Of a stretch of 64,000 nt of DNA, positions 50,392 to 59,260 are shown one piece after another. The stretch is from Bog-756 sp052326605 (lineage in GTDB: Bacteria; Actinomycetota; Acidimicrobiia; Acidimicrobiales; RAAP-2): NCBI GenBank assembly GCA_052326605.1, contig JBKQMB010000015.1, positions 1 to 64,000 on the forward strand, written 5' to 3'. Numbering within the stretch: position 1 is the first letter of the stretch; every line of letters starts with the position of its first letter. Under the pieces are notes generated by a model. The model searched no databases and had not been told where the DNA came from. It was given only the letters and a program-made list of their open reading frames with translations. A program made the translations under genes and the position numbers.

Positions 50392-51660
50392 CTGGATCGC
50401 CACCGGACCGACCGCCGCCCCGGCTCTGTCGACGAGGCTCTCGAGTCCGTCTACAGGGCCGACCGCGGCCGGGTGCTCGCCCGCCTGATCGGGATCCTCG
50501 GGGACTTCGATCTGGCCGAGGACGCTCTTCAGGACGCGCTGGTGTCCGCGGCATCGGCCTGGCCGCTCCGCGGGGTGCCGGACAATCCGGCCGGATGGCT
50601 GGTCACCACGGCCCGGCGCAAGGCGATCGACCGATTGCGCAGTGCGGCCGCCTCCGATCGACGACACCGTGACTGGCGTGAGTTGTCCATCGCCTGGGAC
50701 ACCGGTGACGGGTCGGAGCCGATCGCCGATGACCGGCTTCGGCTCATCTTCACCTGCTGCCACCCCGCGCTCACGCTCGAGGCCCAGGTGGCGCTCACGC
50801 TGCGCTCGTTGGGGGGCCTCTCCACCGAGGAGGTGGCCAAGGCGTTCCTCATCTCCGAGACGGCGTTGGCCCAGAGGATCGTCCGGGCCAAGCGCAAGAT
50901 CCGGCAGGCAGGGATCGCTTACCGGATCCCCCCTCCCGGCGAGCTGCCCGAACGGTTGGCCGCGGTGCTGGCCGTGCTCTATCTCATCTTCAACGCCGGC
51001 TACCTGTCCGCGTCGGGAGCCGAACTGGTGAAGGTGGATCTCTGCGATGAGGCACTGCGGCTCGTCGGTGTGGTGGTGGACCTGCTCCCCGGCGAGCCCG
51101 AGCCGTTGAGCCTGGCGGCGATGATGTACTTCCAGGACTCGCGCCGTGAGGCACGGGTGGACGCCGGCGGGATCCCGATCACGCTCGAGGAGCAGGATCG
51201 CTCACGGTGGGACGCAGCCAAGGTGGCGACCGGCCTCGCCCTCCTCGCCCGTGCCCAGGAGACAGGCCGGGTCGGGCCGTACCTGTTGAAGGCATCCATC
51301 AGCGCCGTCCATGTCGGGGCACCCCGCTCCGATCTCACCGACTGGGCGACGATCGTCGACCTCTACGACCGGTTGCTCGAGTGGGAGCCGACTGCGGTGG
51401 TCCGGCTCAACCGGGCGGTGGCCGTGGCCATGGCCGACTCGCCTGCTGCCGGCCTGGAGCTGGTGGACGATCCGGGCCTGGCCGCCGAGCTCGCCGCGTA
51501 CCACCTCTATCAGGCGACCAGAGCCGACCTCCTGAGGCGTTCGGGGCGGCTCGACGAGGCCGCCGTCGCCTATCGACTGGCCCGAGGGAAGACCAACAAC
51601 ATCGCAGAGCAGCGCTTCATCGACCGCCGTCTAGAGGCCCTGGCCGCCGCGGCATCGTGA
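50392..51660 (+). CDS. ECF-type RNA polymerase sigma factor (ECF42-like, SigJ/DUF6596 extension)
   Basis: About 422 residues. The N-terminal sigma-2 region contains VYRADRGRVLARLIGILGDF and DLAEDALQDALVSAASAWP, and the sigma-4 region ALTLRSLGGLSTEEVAKAFL, ISETALAQRIVRAKRKIRQA. The C-terminal 230 residues form the TPR-like extension typical of ECF42 (DLYDRLLEWEPTAVVRLNRA). It transcribes its own target set with core RNA polymerase. There is no ATG, GTG or TTG in a suitable place. The CTG at 50392, after GGAGAT, gives the expected N-terminus; the only in-frame ATG (50269) is inside the YCII gene. The start is therefore uncertain. Confidence 0.85.
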   Translation: MDRHRTDRRPGSVDEALESVYRADRGRVLARLIGILGDFDLAEDALQDALVSAASAWPLRGVPDNPAGWLVTTARRKAIDRLRSAAASDRRHRDWRELSIAWDTGDGSEPIADDRLRLIFTCCHPALTLEAQVALTLRSLGGLSTEEVAKAFLISETALAQRIVRAKRKIRQAGIAYRIPPPGELPERLAAVLAVLYLIFNAGYLSASGAELVKVDLCDEALRLVGVVVDLLPGEPEPLSLAAMMYFQDSRREARVDAGGIPITLEEQDRSRWDAAKVATGLALLARAQETGRVGPYLLKASISAVHVGAPRSDLTDWATIVDLYDRLLEWEPTAVVRLNRAVAVAMADSPAAGLELVDDPGLAAELAAYHLYQATRADLLRRSGRLDEAAVAYRLARGKTNNIAEQRFIDRRLEALAAAAS

Positions 51661-51808
51661 CGCTCCGACCCGGTCGGACGACCGCCATCGGCAGCGGGTA
51701 TCCGTCGAGACTCTCTGAACGGCCCCGGTGCTGCACCTTAGGGGTCCAACCGGAGCTCCCATCGGCACCCGCGTAAGCGTAGGCGGCCGGCCGTGGCGCC
51801 GACCCGGG

Positions 51809-52717
51809 TCAGGAGGTGCGGATGAAGTCGACGACCACCTGGGCCAGCTCGGGCCCCCGGTCCTCCTGGAGGAAGTGACCGCCGCCGGTGATGGTGACGT
51901 GGTGCCGGCCGGCCGCGCCAGGGATCCGAGCCTGCAGGGCGGCGTCCGAGCCGGCGGTGATGGGATCACCGTCGCTGAACGCGGTGAGGAACGGCTTGTC
52001 GAACCCGGTGAGCACCTCCCACGCCGCACGGTTGGCCGCTGCCGCCGGGTCGTCGGGCGAGATGGGAACCAGCAGGGGGAACTGGCGGGCGCCCTCGCAG
52101 TAGGTGTCGTCGGGGAAGGGGGCGTCGTAGGCGGCGATGACCTCGGGGGCCAGGTCGGTGGTGCACCCGGCGTTGACGATGACGCCGGTGGGGAAGTGCT
52201 CCACCTCCTGGGAGAACGTGAGCCAGCCGAAGAACGCCTCACCCGGGGTGGCATCGCCGGTGGGGAGATAGGTGTTGGCCGCCACGACGCGGGCGAACCG
52301 GTCCGGGTGCTCCGCCACCAGTCGCAGCCCGATCAGGCCGCCCCAGTCCTGGCCGACCACGGTCACCTCGTTCAGCTCGAGATGGTCGAAGAGGAGGCTT
52401 CGGATCCACTCCACGTGGCGGGCGAAGGTGTATTCGGTGCGGGGTGTCGGTTTGTCCGAGCGACCGAAGCCCACGAGGTCGGGCGCGATGACCCGCAGAC
52501 CGCTTCCGGTCAGCACCGGGATCATGTAGCGGTAGAGGTAGCACCACGACGGCTCGCCGTGGAGCAGGAGCACGACCGGGGCGCCGGCCGGCCCCTCGTC
52601 GAGGTGGTGGACCCGCAGGGTGCCGCCGTCCTGATCGTCGATGACTGTGTAGTGCGGCTCGAAGCCGAAGCCGGGCAGCCCCTGGAAGCGGTCATCGGGG
52701 GTTCGCAGGACGTCCAT
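51809..52717 (-). CDS. Haloalkane dehalogenase-type alpha/beta hydrolase
   Basis: A 302-residue alpha/beta hydrolase of the haloalkane dehalogenase DhmA/DhlA type. The oxyanion segment is LLLHGEPSWCYLYRYMIP, the nucleophile elbow VVGQDWGGLIG (Asp), the acid in TAFSDGDPIT and the His in TITGGGHFLQEDRG. The N-terminal RTPDDRFQGLPGFGFEPHYT is typical of the family. It should hydrolyse a carbon-halogen or related bond; the substrate is not known. ATG 52717 is preferred over the in-frame ATG at 52744, with AGGTGG upstream. Monocistronic. Confidence 0.92.
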   Translation of the reverse strand: MDVLRTPDDRFQGLPGFGFEPHYTVIDDQDGGTLRVHHLDEGPAGAPVVLLLHGEPSWCYLYRYMIPVLTGSGLRVIAPDLVGFGRSDKPTPRTEYTFARHVEWIRSLLFDHLELNEVTVVGQDWGGLIGLRLVAEHPDRFARVVAANTYLPTGDATPGEAFFGWLTFSQEVEHFPTGVIVNAGCTTDLAPEVIAAYDAPFPDDTYCEGARQFPLLVPISPDDPAAAANRAAWEVLTGFDKPFLTAFSDGDPITAGSDAALQARIPGAAGRHHVTITGGGHFLQEDRGPELAQVVVDFIRTS

Positions 52718-53048
52718 GGTCGTGACCACCTTTCCTCGAGTCAATGGTTGGGGGGCTCCTGGCGCTGACGATAACAGCGTGCCGTCCCTCGCACCGCCGG
52801 CTCTTGCAGGGTCCGCACCATGGTCAGGTGGATGTCCCCACCGAATGGGTGAGCCCCGGATCGATGACCCGGGACCACTGGTAATTTCAGACGCAAGGAC
52901 GTCCGGATGCCGATCTGTCCACTCGAGTCGAATGGCAGCCCACCCAGGCGGAGTACTCCTCCGATGACCGACTATTCCTGCACCCTTTCGGCCCTACGAC
53001 GTCCGCGATACGTGGCTCGAGCGAACGGCGTCGCGCCCGGTTGGGTCC
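52718..53048. other. Intergenic, no gene recognised
   Basis: About 330 bp. No coding frame with sensible composition, no strong inverted repeat and no obvious promoter were found apart from the dehalogenase ribosome binding site at the left end. Confidence 0.4.
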
Positions 53049-53669
53049 TCACGGCGACATGGTGACGGTCTTCGCCGCACCCGCTGGGGCTGTCACCTTC
53101 ACCGAGCTGGTCGTGTCGTTGTTGCCCCAACGGGTGGTGACTGCGACCTTGTTCTCGTTGTCGCTCGGTGCGAACCCGGACAACCGTGTGTTTCGAATGG
53201 GGATCTTTGGCATCGAGGTCGAAGCGTCGGGCAACAGCTTGACGACAAGCGGCGCGGCACAGATCGATCGATCACTTCACACCAATGCTTGCTCAACTGG
53301 GGCGTCGTTTGACACCCTCGCCATCAGTGTCCGCTCTGTCAGCCGACGTTGGACCTCGACGAGCTGCTCTTCTGCGCCGATCAGAGCCGACTGGTCGATG
53401 ACCCCCCAAAGGGTTGCGTACCCGCTCAGGTCGAAGAACGCCACCACCTCGTCGATCCCATGGCAGGTGAACAGGCCGGGTGCACTGGTGCTCACCTGAC
53501 GCAGCCAGGGTGGCGTTCGGTCGGGTGGAGGACGCGAAGCAACTGTAGATCCGTCCCCAGGATCGGAATCTCGGGATGTCGGGATCAAATCAATAGGTCG
53601 AGCTCTCGGGGCCGTGTTCTGAGTTGACAAGCCTACGGACGCCACTTCAACTGATCGGTGCTGTTGCAA
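53049..53669 (-). pseudogene. Probable decayed gene with an in-frame TGA
   Basis: The reverse-strand frame reads GIDEVVAFFDLSGYATLWGV, then VRRLTERT-like helical sequence (EEQLVEVQRRLTERTL), VEQALV and TGA (53277-53279), and carries on in the same frame: SDRSICAAPLVVKLLPDAST, LSGFAPSDNENKVAVTTRWG and NNDTTSSVKVTAPAGAAKTV before the final stop at 53049. Composition on both sides is protein-like. The last part resembles a beta-sandwich surface domain. I read it as one gene broken by a nonsense change. Alternatives are two separate short genes. Confidence 0.35.
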
Positions 53670-53815
53670 TCGGACATGGCATCACCTAGGTTTCTCAGAG
53701 GTTTGACAAGTTGAACGAAGCAAACAGGGGATACTGCGTCAGCCACTTGGCATGTCGGAAAGGGAGGGGCGGGCTGAGGGCTCGCACCGCATGAAGATGG
53801 AGGAGAGACGCGACT

Positions 53816-55555
53816 ATGAGAGCAAAACGAGCGCTGTGGGTTCGCCTGGCATCGGGAGGTGGTGCGCTGGCATTGGCCACGGCCGGTCTCGCCGGTTCGA
53901 TTGGGTTGGCGGCATCCAACAGTGTGGCAGGTGCGGATACCCCTCCGTTCACGGCCACCTGCTCGCTGATTACCGGGCCGACTCAACTGAGCAATGTCGT
54001 GGTCAAGGGATCAATTTCTCCGAGCACGGTCCAGCCGGGGGGCACGTTCACTCTTGCCGGCCTTCAAATATCGCTGTCCCTGCCTTCGTCACTCGCGACG
54101 TTGATCCTTGGGAAGACAATCTCGGGAACCTTCACGACGGATTTGACCGCCACCGGGGCCACACCCGTGAGCCAGCTCGCCACGTTTGATATTCCGGTCA
54201 CCACCATTACCGCTGCGAACCCCCCCCTTGTCTCTCCGGGAACGGTCGGATCATTCACAGCAGACAGTTCGGGTTCGAATTCGATCACTGTTTCCACGGG
54301 CACAACCGGTACGATCACGGCTGTGATAAGTGGGACCGCAGTGGCGCCAGGTAGTTGCACCGAGCCGTCGGAAGTCATCGCTTCGACATCGGTGGCAACA
54401 CCGCCCGGAACTGTCACCAGCGTGCGACCGAATGCCGGACCGCCAGCGGGTGGCACGTTGGTGACCATCGGCGGGAGCTTCCTCGGCAATCCGACCGCGG
54501 TCAACTTCGGGAAGACGCCAGCGGTCAGCTTCAGCGGTAAGACGGCTAACTCCTTGACAGCGGTTGCGCCCCCGGGCATCAGTGGAACCTTGGACGTGCA
54601 TGTAGTCACTGCAGCGGGGATATCGGCTGCCAACCCGGGAGACCATTTCACCTACACCGCTGGACCGATCGTGACGGGAGTGAGTCCGAGCACAAGCACA
54701 CCGGCTGGAGGCATCTCGGTCACCATCACCGGTCAGCAGCTGGGAGGCGTATTTGCAGTCAACTTCGGTTCGACACCGGCAGCCAGCTTCACGGTCAATT
54801 CGGCCACATCGATCACCGCCGTGGCTCCTGCTGGGAACGGCTTGGTCAATGTCACGGTGACCGGAGTTTATGGCCCTTCTTTGGCGGGCACTTCGGTGAT
54901 CAGCGCTCAGGATCTCTTCAACTACCGAACGGGATACTGGCTGACCGCTAGTGACGGTGGCGTATTCAATTATGGAAGCTCGCCATTCGAGGGCTCCGCC
55001 GGCGGCACCCCGCTGAACAAGCCGATCGTGGGCATGGCATCGACGCCTGACGCTGGCGGTTACTGGCTGGTGGCGAGTGACGGCGGCATCTTCACCTACG
55101 GCGATGCCGGCTTCTATGGCTCTGCCGGTGGCACCCCACTGAACAAGCCGATGGTGGGCATGGCATCGACGCCGGACGGTGCCGGATACTGGCTGGTGGC
55201 GAGTGACGGCGGCATCTTCACCTACGGTGACGCCCAGTTCTTTGGCTCCGCCGGCGGCACCCCGCTGAACAAGCCCATCGTGGGCATGGCATCGACGCCT
55301 GACGGTGGCGGCTACTGGCTGGTGGCGAGTGACGGCGGCATCTTCACCTACGGTGACGCCGCCTTCCATGGCTCCGCCGGTGCCACCCCGCTGAACAAGC
55401 CGATGGTGGGCATGGCATCGACGTCTGACGGCGGCGGCTACTGGCTGGTGGCGAGTGACGGCGGCATCTTCACCTACGGTGACGCCACCTTCTATGGCTC
55501 CGCCGGCGGCACCCCACTGAACAAGCCAATGGTGGGCATGGCTGCTGTCTCCTGA
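53816..55555 (+). CDS. Secreted protein with IPT/TIG domains and five 42-residue repeats
   Basis: A 579-residue exported protein. The signal peptide is residues 1 to about 42 (LASGGGALALATAGLAGSIG, ending SVAGA). A beta domain (about 45-195) is followed by two IPT/TIG domains (about 205-285: VTSVRPNAGPPAGGTLVTIG; about 290-370: VTGVSPSTSTPAGGISVTIT). The C-terminal 207 residues are five repeats of the type GYWLVASDGGIFTYGDAxFY, GSAGGTPLNKPMVGMASTPD. The repeats probably form a propeller or solenoid at the cell surface. AGGAGAG ribosome binding site. A strong terminator follows at 55577. Confidence 0.9.
   Translation: MRAKRALWVRLASGGGALALATAGLAGSIGLAASNSVAGADTPPFTATCSLITGPTQLSNVVVKGSISPSTVQPGGTFTLAGLQISLSLPSSLATLILGKTISGTFTTDLTATGATPVSQLATFDIPVTTITAANPPLVSPGTVGSFTADSSGSNSITVSTGTTGTITAVISGTAVAPGSCTEPSEVIASTSVATPPGTVTSVRPNAGPPAGGTLVTIGGSFLGNPTAVNFGKTPAVSFSGKTANSLTAVAPPGISGTLDVHVVTAAGISAANPGDHFTYTAGPIVTGVSPSTSTPAGGISVTITGQQLGGVFAVNFGSTPAASFTVNSATSITAVAPAGNGLVNVTVTGVYGPSLAGTSVISAQDLFNYRTGYWLTASDGGVFNYGSSPFEGSAGGTPLNKPIVGMASTPDAGGYWLVASDGGIFTYGDAGFYGSAGGTPLNKPMVGMASTPDGAGYWLVASDGGIFTYGDAQFFGSAGGTPLNKPIVGMASTPDGGGYWLVASDGGIFTYGDAAFHGSAGATPLNKPMVGMASTSDGGGYWLVASDGGIFTYGDATFYGSAGGTPLNKPMVGMAAVS
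54931..55552 (+). repeat. Five tandem 126-bp repeats
   Basis: Each unit encodes 42 residues starting GYWL. The first is the most diverged (GYWLTASDGGVFNYGSSPFE); units two to five are nearly identical in DNA, differing mainly at the codons for the residue after GDA and in the TPD/TSD segment. The last is cut short after GMAAVS by the stop. Near identity at DNA level points to recent amplification or gene conversion. Confidence 0.9.
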
Positions 55556-55576
55556 GTAGCTCGGCTACAAGTCGTC

Positions 55577-55613
55577 GCAGAGGGCCGGGGGCATTTCGCC
55601 CCTGGCCCTCTGC
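55577..55613 (+). terminator. Strong hairpin terminator after the repeat protein gene
   Basis: GCAGAGGGCCGGGGGC (55577-55592) pairs with GCCCCTGGCCCTCTGC (55598-55613): a 16-bp stem with one G-T wobble and a 5-nt loop. It begins 21 bp after the stop. No T-tract follows. It separates the secreted-protein gene from ilvD. Confidence 0.75.
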
Positions 55614-55709
55614 CATTGAGGGGGACACCCACGCGGCTGGTCATGTGAGTCCGCCGCTGATTCGCGAGCCCTCGCCCGAGCCACAACCGACACGTCGTAC
55701 CATGCAGAC

Positions 55710-57425
55710 ATGAGCGAAAAGACAAGAACCGATCCTTCGGAAGAGCCGCTGATCGGCCTGAAGCCTCGCAGCCACGAGGTGACCGACGGGCCCACCCGGG
55801 CTCCGGCCCGGGCCATGCTGAGGGCGGTCGGGATGACCGACGACGACTGGGACAAGCCGCAGATCGGCGTGGCGTCGTCGTGGAACGAGGTCACCCCATG
55901 CAACCTCCCGCTCCACCGGTTGGCGGAGCGGGCCAAGCAGGGGGTTCGCTCCTCCGGAGGGTACCCCCTCGAATTCGGGACGATCGCGGTGTCCGACGGG
56001 ATATCGATGGGTCACGAAGGGATGCGTGCCTCCCTGGTCAGTCGCGAGGTCATCGCCGACTCGGTGGAGACCGTCATGCATGCCGAGCGGTTCGACGGCA
56101 TGGTGACCCTGGCCGGGTGCGACAAGTCGCTTCCCGGGATGCTGATGGCCGCCGCCCGCCTCAACCTGCCCAGCATCTTCGTCTACGGCGGAACGATCCT
56201 CCCGGGACGGGTGCGTGACCGCGCCATCGACATCACCTCGGTGTTCGAGGCGGTCGGCGCCCACGCGGTCGACGCGCTCACCGACGAGGAACTGAGCCTC
56301 ATCGAGCACAACGCCTGCCCGACCGAGGGCTCGTGCGCCGGCATGTTCACCGCCAACACCATGGCGTCGGTGGCCGAGGCGCTGGGCATGTCGCTGCCTG
56401 GGAGCTCGACCCCCCCGGCGGTCGATCGACGGCGCGACGACTCGGCCCATCTCGCCGGACAGGCGGTGGTCGCCCTGTTGCGTGCGGGCATCCGGCCGCG
56501 TCAGGTGATGACCAAGGCGGCCTTCGAGAACGCCATCGCCGTCACCATGGCCCTGGGCGGCTCGACCAATGCGGTCCTCCACCTCCTGGCCATCGCCCAC
56601 GAGGCCCGGGTGGAGCTCGCGCTCGACGACTTCAACAAGGTGGCCGCCCGGGTTCCCCACCTGGCCGACACCAAGCCCCACGGGAAGTACCACATGAGCG
56701 ACCTTGACCGGATCGGCGGGGTCCCGGTGGTGATGCGGGAGCTCCTCGACGCCGGCCTGCTGGACGGCGACTGCATGACGGTCACCGGGAGGACGGTGGC
56801 GGACAACCTGGCCGCGTTGGACCCGCCCGCCCCGGACGGCGACGTGGTGCACGTGATCGCCGACCCGATACACAGCCAGGGGGGGATCGCGGTGCTGACC
56901 GGCTCCCTCGCCCCCAATGGCGCCGTGGTCAAGGTCGCCGGCATCGACCAGCTGACCTTCGAGGGGCCGGCGCGGGTGTTCGACGGCGAGGACCTGGCCA
57001 TGGAGGCCATCCTGTCCGGCTCCATCCAGCCCGACACCGTCGTGGTCATCCGGTACGAGGGACCCAAGGGAGGGCCGGGAATGCGCGAGATGCTGGCGGT
57101 CACCGGTGCCATGAAGGGAGTTGGACGGGGAGGGGACTGCGCTCTCGTGACCGACGGGCGGTTCTCGGGTGGGACGCACGGGTTCTGTATCGGCCACGTG
57201 GCTCCCGAAGCCGTCGACGGGGGCCCCATCGGACTGGTGGCCGACGGCGATCGGATCATGGTGGACGTGGTGCGCCACACCATCGACCTGCTGGTCGACG
57301 ACGAGGAGCTCGAGCGCCGGAGAGCCGGGCTCGAGCACCCCGCTCCCCGGTACACCACCGGGGTGCTGGCCAAGTACGCACGCCTGGTCACCGGAGCCGA
57401 ACGGGGTGCGGTGACCGAGCCCTGA
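55710..57425 (+). CDS. ilvD: Dihydroxy-acid dehydratase
   Basis: A 571-residue enzyme of valine/isoleucine synthesis that dehydrates 2,3-dihydroxy-isovalerate or -methylvalerate to the 2-keto acid. The Fe-S cluster cysteines lie in VTPCNLPLHRLAE, TLAGCDKSLPGMLMA and NACPTEGSCAGMFTANTMAS. The C-terminal region has VTDGRFSGGTHGFCIGHVAP, a family signature. It lacks a nearby promoter that I can identify and is separated from ilvB by a decayed insertion sequence. Confidence 0.97.
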   Translation: MSEKTRTDPSEEPLIGLKPRSHEVTDGPTRAPARAMLRAVGMTDDDWDKPQIGVASSWNEVTPCNLPLHRLAERAKQGVRSSGGYPLEFGTIAVSDGISMGHEGMRASLVSREVIADSVETVMHAERFDGMVTLAGCDKSLPGMLMAAARLNLPSIFVYGGTILPGRVRDRAIDITSVFEAVGAHAVDALTDEELSLIEHNACPTEGSCAGMFTANTMASVAEALGMSLPGSSTPPAVDRRRDDSAHLAGQAVVALLRAGIRPRQVMTKAAFENAIAVTMALGGSTNAVLHLLAIAHEARVELALDDFNKVAARVPHLADTKPHGKYHMSDLDRIGGVPVVMRELLDAGLLDGDCMTVTGRTVADNLAALDPPAPDGDVVHVIADPIHSQGGIAVLTGSLAPNGAVVKVAGIDQLTFEGPARVFDGEDLAMEAILSGSIQPDTVVVIRYEGPKGGPGMREMLAVTGAMKGVGRGGDCALVTDGRFSGGTHGFCIGHVAPEAVDGGPIGLVADGDRIMVDVVRHTIDLLVDDEELERRRAGLEHPAPRYTTGVLAKYARLVTGAERGAVTEP

Positions 57426-57442
57426 CCGGGCTCTACCTCGGG

Positions 57443-57706
57443 ATGATGTGGCAGTCGCGCAAGGCGCTCGACCTGTTGTGTGACCCGCGCTCTGTCGTCC
57501 ACGGCACGGTGACCGACAGGGCGGGCACGCAGGGTGACGTCAAGGTGTACGGCCGGGCCGTGCCGGTGGACGATGCGGGCACGCGCGAGCGCTACTGCCG
57601 GGCCCTCGAGGCCCGTATCGGCTGGAAGCCGGAGGGGGACTTCCACCTGTTCGCGGTGGACATCACCGAGGTGGGCTACTTTGTCGTGGCGGAGAGGGGC
57701 ACGTGA
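57443..57706 (+). pseudogene. Truncated pyridoxamine 5'-phosphate oxidase-fold (PPOX) protein
   Basis: The frame reads LYLGMMWQSRKALDLLCDPR, HGTVTDRAGTQGDVKVYGRA, then GWKPEGDFHLFAVDITEVGY. This matches the middle and C-terminal half of F420/FMN-binding PPOX-type proteins, which normally have about 50 more N-terminal residues. The similarity begins upstream of the ATG at 57443, inside the end of ilvD, where the frame is open but the domain's start is missing. I infer N-terminal truncation by a deletion that fused it to the ilvD 3' end. The homology is from memory. Confidence 0.55.
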
Positions 57707-57800
57707 CCCGGACCTGGGCCCCTCCCGCGGCACCCCGGTGGCGCACACCGGTGGGCAGCCGTCACGCCCGGGCCCTGTTGCCTCATGTCAAAACCTCCGC

Positions 57801-59053
57801 CTAGACACCGGGGGCCTGATTCATTGCCTCAAATAAAACCTCCGCCTGGGGTCGCTGGTTGAAGGCCCTGTTCACCGGTGGTTTGACCGGCGCGGCAGCC
57901 TTGCTGAGGGCGATGCGTTCCAACTGAGTGGTGAGGCTTCGGATCTCCCGATAGAGGTCCCCAGGGCGGACGGCGTCCATGGTCTCCTGCAAGGCCGTGC
58001 GGTCGTCTCCGGCCAGTGTGGTCCTGGCCATGGCCCGCTCGAAGGGGGTGCGGGCCTGGGTCGTGTCGCTTGGTCACCTTGGACCCGTTGCGCTGCTTGA
58101 AGACGATCTTCTGCTGGGCCAGCACGTGGTTGGTGAAGGTCCGGTCGAGCTCCCAGATCTGGTTGAGGATGGAGAGCTCGGCGTCGGTGTCGAACCGCAG
58201 GTAGCCGACCAGCTCTCTCACGTGGGTCCAGTTCTTCTGCTCGACGTGGGACCCGTCGTTCTTGTTGCCCGGACGGGAGCGGGTGAAGGTGATCCGGTGC
58301 TCGGTGCAATAGGCCAACAGGTGGTGGTTGATGAACTCGGATCCGTTGTCCGAGTCGATCCCGAGGATGGGGAACGGGAACAGTGCCGCCACGTGCTCGA
58401 TGGCCTCGAAGACCCAGATGGCTGCCTTGTTCTTGACCGACCGGTTGACGGTCCACCCGGTGGCGATGTCAGTAACGGTAAGGGTGAAGCAGAACTCACC
58501 ACTCGAGTTGCCGCCCTCGTGGCCGACCAGGTCGATCTCCACGAACCCAGGCAGATCCTCGCTCCACTCGGCCCAGGTGCGGATCGGGATCTGGGACTTG
58601 AGCAACGTGCCCGGCTTGGTGTGGGAGCGTCCCCGGAAGGCCAAGGCGGCCCGTTCTGGGGCCAGCAGGCGGTCGATGGTGGCCGCGCTCATGGACATCA
58701 AGATGGCGGCCTCGGTGTCGCTCAGGTCGAGGTCCCCGTCCCGTCGATAGAGAGGCACGACGACGGTCAGCATCGGGGCCAGGCGCTTGCCGGCGGGACA
58801 GCGGGTCAGCATCCAGCAGATGGCCAAGGCGGCCCGCACGGGCGGCGTGAACTTGGAGGTCCGGGGCGCCCCGGGGCCTCACCACCTTGATCGTCCCAGC
58901 CTCCCGCAGGGAGGCCCTGGCGTGATCCCGGTGCCATCCGGTCAGCCCCACCAGCTCGTCGAGGATCCGAGCCCTCTCCGTCCTCGATCCCCGCTTGTAG
59001 GTGGTAGCCAGTTTCTTGGTCACTGCCTTGCGTTGTCCCATCGAGAGCTCCAT
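57801..59053 (-). pseudogene. Integrase-core (DDE) transposase, two frameshifts
   Basis: The start at 59053 reads MELSMGQRKAVTKKLATTYK, a helix-turn-helix region for about 55 residues. A frameshift in the G/C run around 58866-58880 moves the frame to KFTPPVRAALAICWMLTRCP. The catalytic core contains EIDLVGHEGGN, GIDSDNGSEFINHHLLAYCT and VEQKNW, supplying Asp, Asp and Glu. A second frameshift at about 58055-58070 leads to ARTTLAGDDRTALQETMDAV and the end FEAMNQAPGV. The repaired protein would have about 415 residues. It is a pseudogene. Confidence 0.75.
57824..57847 (+). repeat. Internal second copy of the insertion sequence's left inverted repeat
   Basis: TTGCCTCAAATAAAACCTCC and four further bases match the outer end at 57778-57804 (TTGCCTCATGTC then AAAACCTCCGCCT) and the right end at 59102-59126. 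It lies 46 bp inside the outer copy and is part of the transposase reading frame. It may be a second transposase-binding site or a trace of nested insertion. Confidence 0.6.
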
Positions 59054-59170
59054 GAGGTCATGGCGTAACCCACGACGTCCTCAATCCCATGGACCCCCGC
59101 TAGGCGGAGATTCTTAGTTGAGGCAACGTATTGGTCTACGCGGAAGTTTCTGATGAGTCAATGCGAGGGC

Positions 59171-59200
59171 TTGCCGTCGTGTCCCCGGCCATGTCAGAAT
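59171..59200 (+). promoter_or_regulatory. Promoter of the ilvB leader
   Basis: A -35-like TTGCCG (59171-59176) and a -10-like CAGAAT (59195-59200) are 18 bp apart. The -10 ends 9 bp before the ATG of the leader peptide at 59210, so transcription would start at or next to that ATG. It lies 45 bp to the right of the insertion sequence, so the ilvBNC operon keeps its own promoter. Confidence 0.5.
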
Positions 59201-59209
59201 ATCCCCACT

Positions 59210-59260
59210 ATGTGCGCCAGCCCGTTCCGACTCGTCGACAGCCTGGTACTCGTTTCGTAG
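59210..59260 (+). CDS. ilvB operon leader peptide
   Basis: A 16-residue peptide, MCASPFRLVDSLVLVS, ending in TAG. It has three Leu and three Val, five of them in the last nine residues, as expected of a leader that senses branched-chain aminoacyl-tRNA. It has no Shine-Dalgarno and its ATG coincides with the predicted transcription start, so it would be translated leaderless. It is followed directly by the hairpins of the attenuator. Analogous leader peptides precede ilvB in Corynebacterium. Confidence 0.72.
   Translation: MCASPFRLVDSLVLVS

Larger units (their letters stand above)
57778..59126 (-). mobile_element. Decayed 1.35-kb insertion sequence between ilvD and ilvB
   Basis: The ends are imperfect inverted repeats sharing TTGCCTCA at the tip and CTCCGCCTAG at the inner side: left 57778-57804, right 59102-59126 (read on the opposite strand). 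A second copy of the left repeat lies inside at 57824-57847. The internal transposase gene has two frameshifts, so the element is immobile on its own. No target-site duplication could be recognised. The catalytic domain is of the integrase-core (DDE) class; the IS family is not assigned. Confidence 0.75.

Noticed and set aside
53670..53815. Leader upstream of the repeat protein considered as a riboswitch
   Set aside because: It lacks the conserved cores of cyclic-di-GMP-I, cyclic-di-AMP (ydaO) and cobalamin riboswitches as far as can be judged by eye.
54931..55552. Tandem repeats as a CRISPR array
   Set aside because: The 126-bp units are contiguous coding repeats without spacers, and no cas genes are present.
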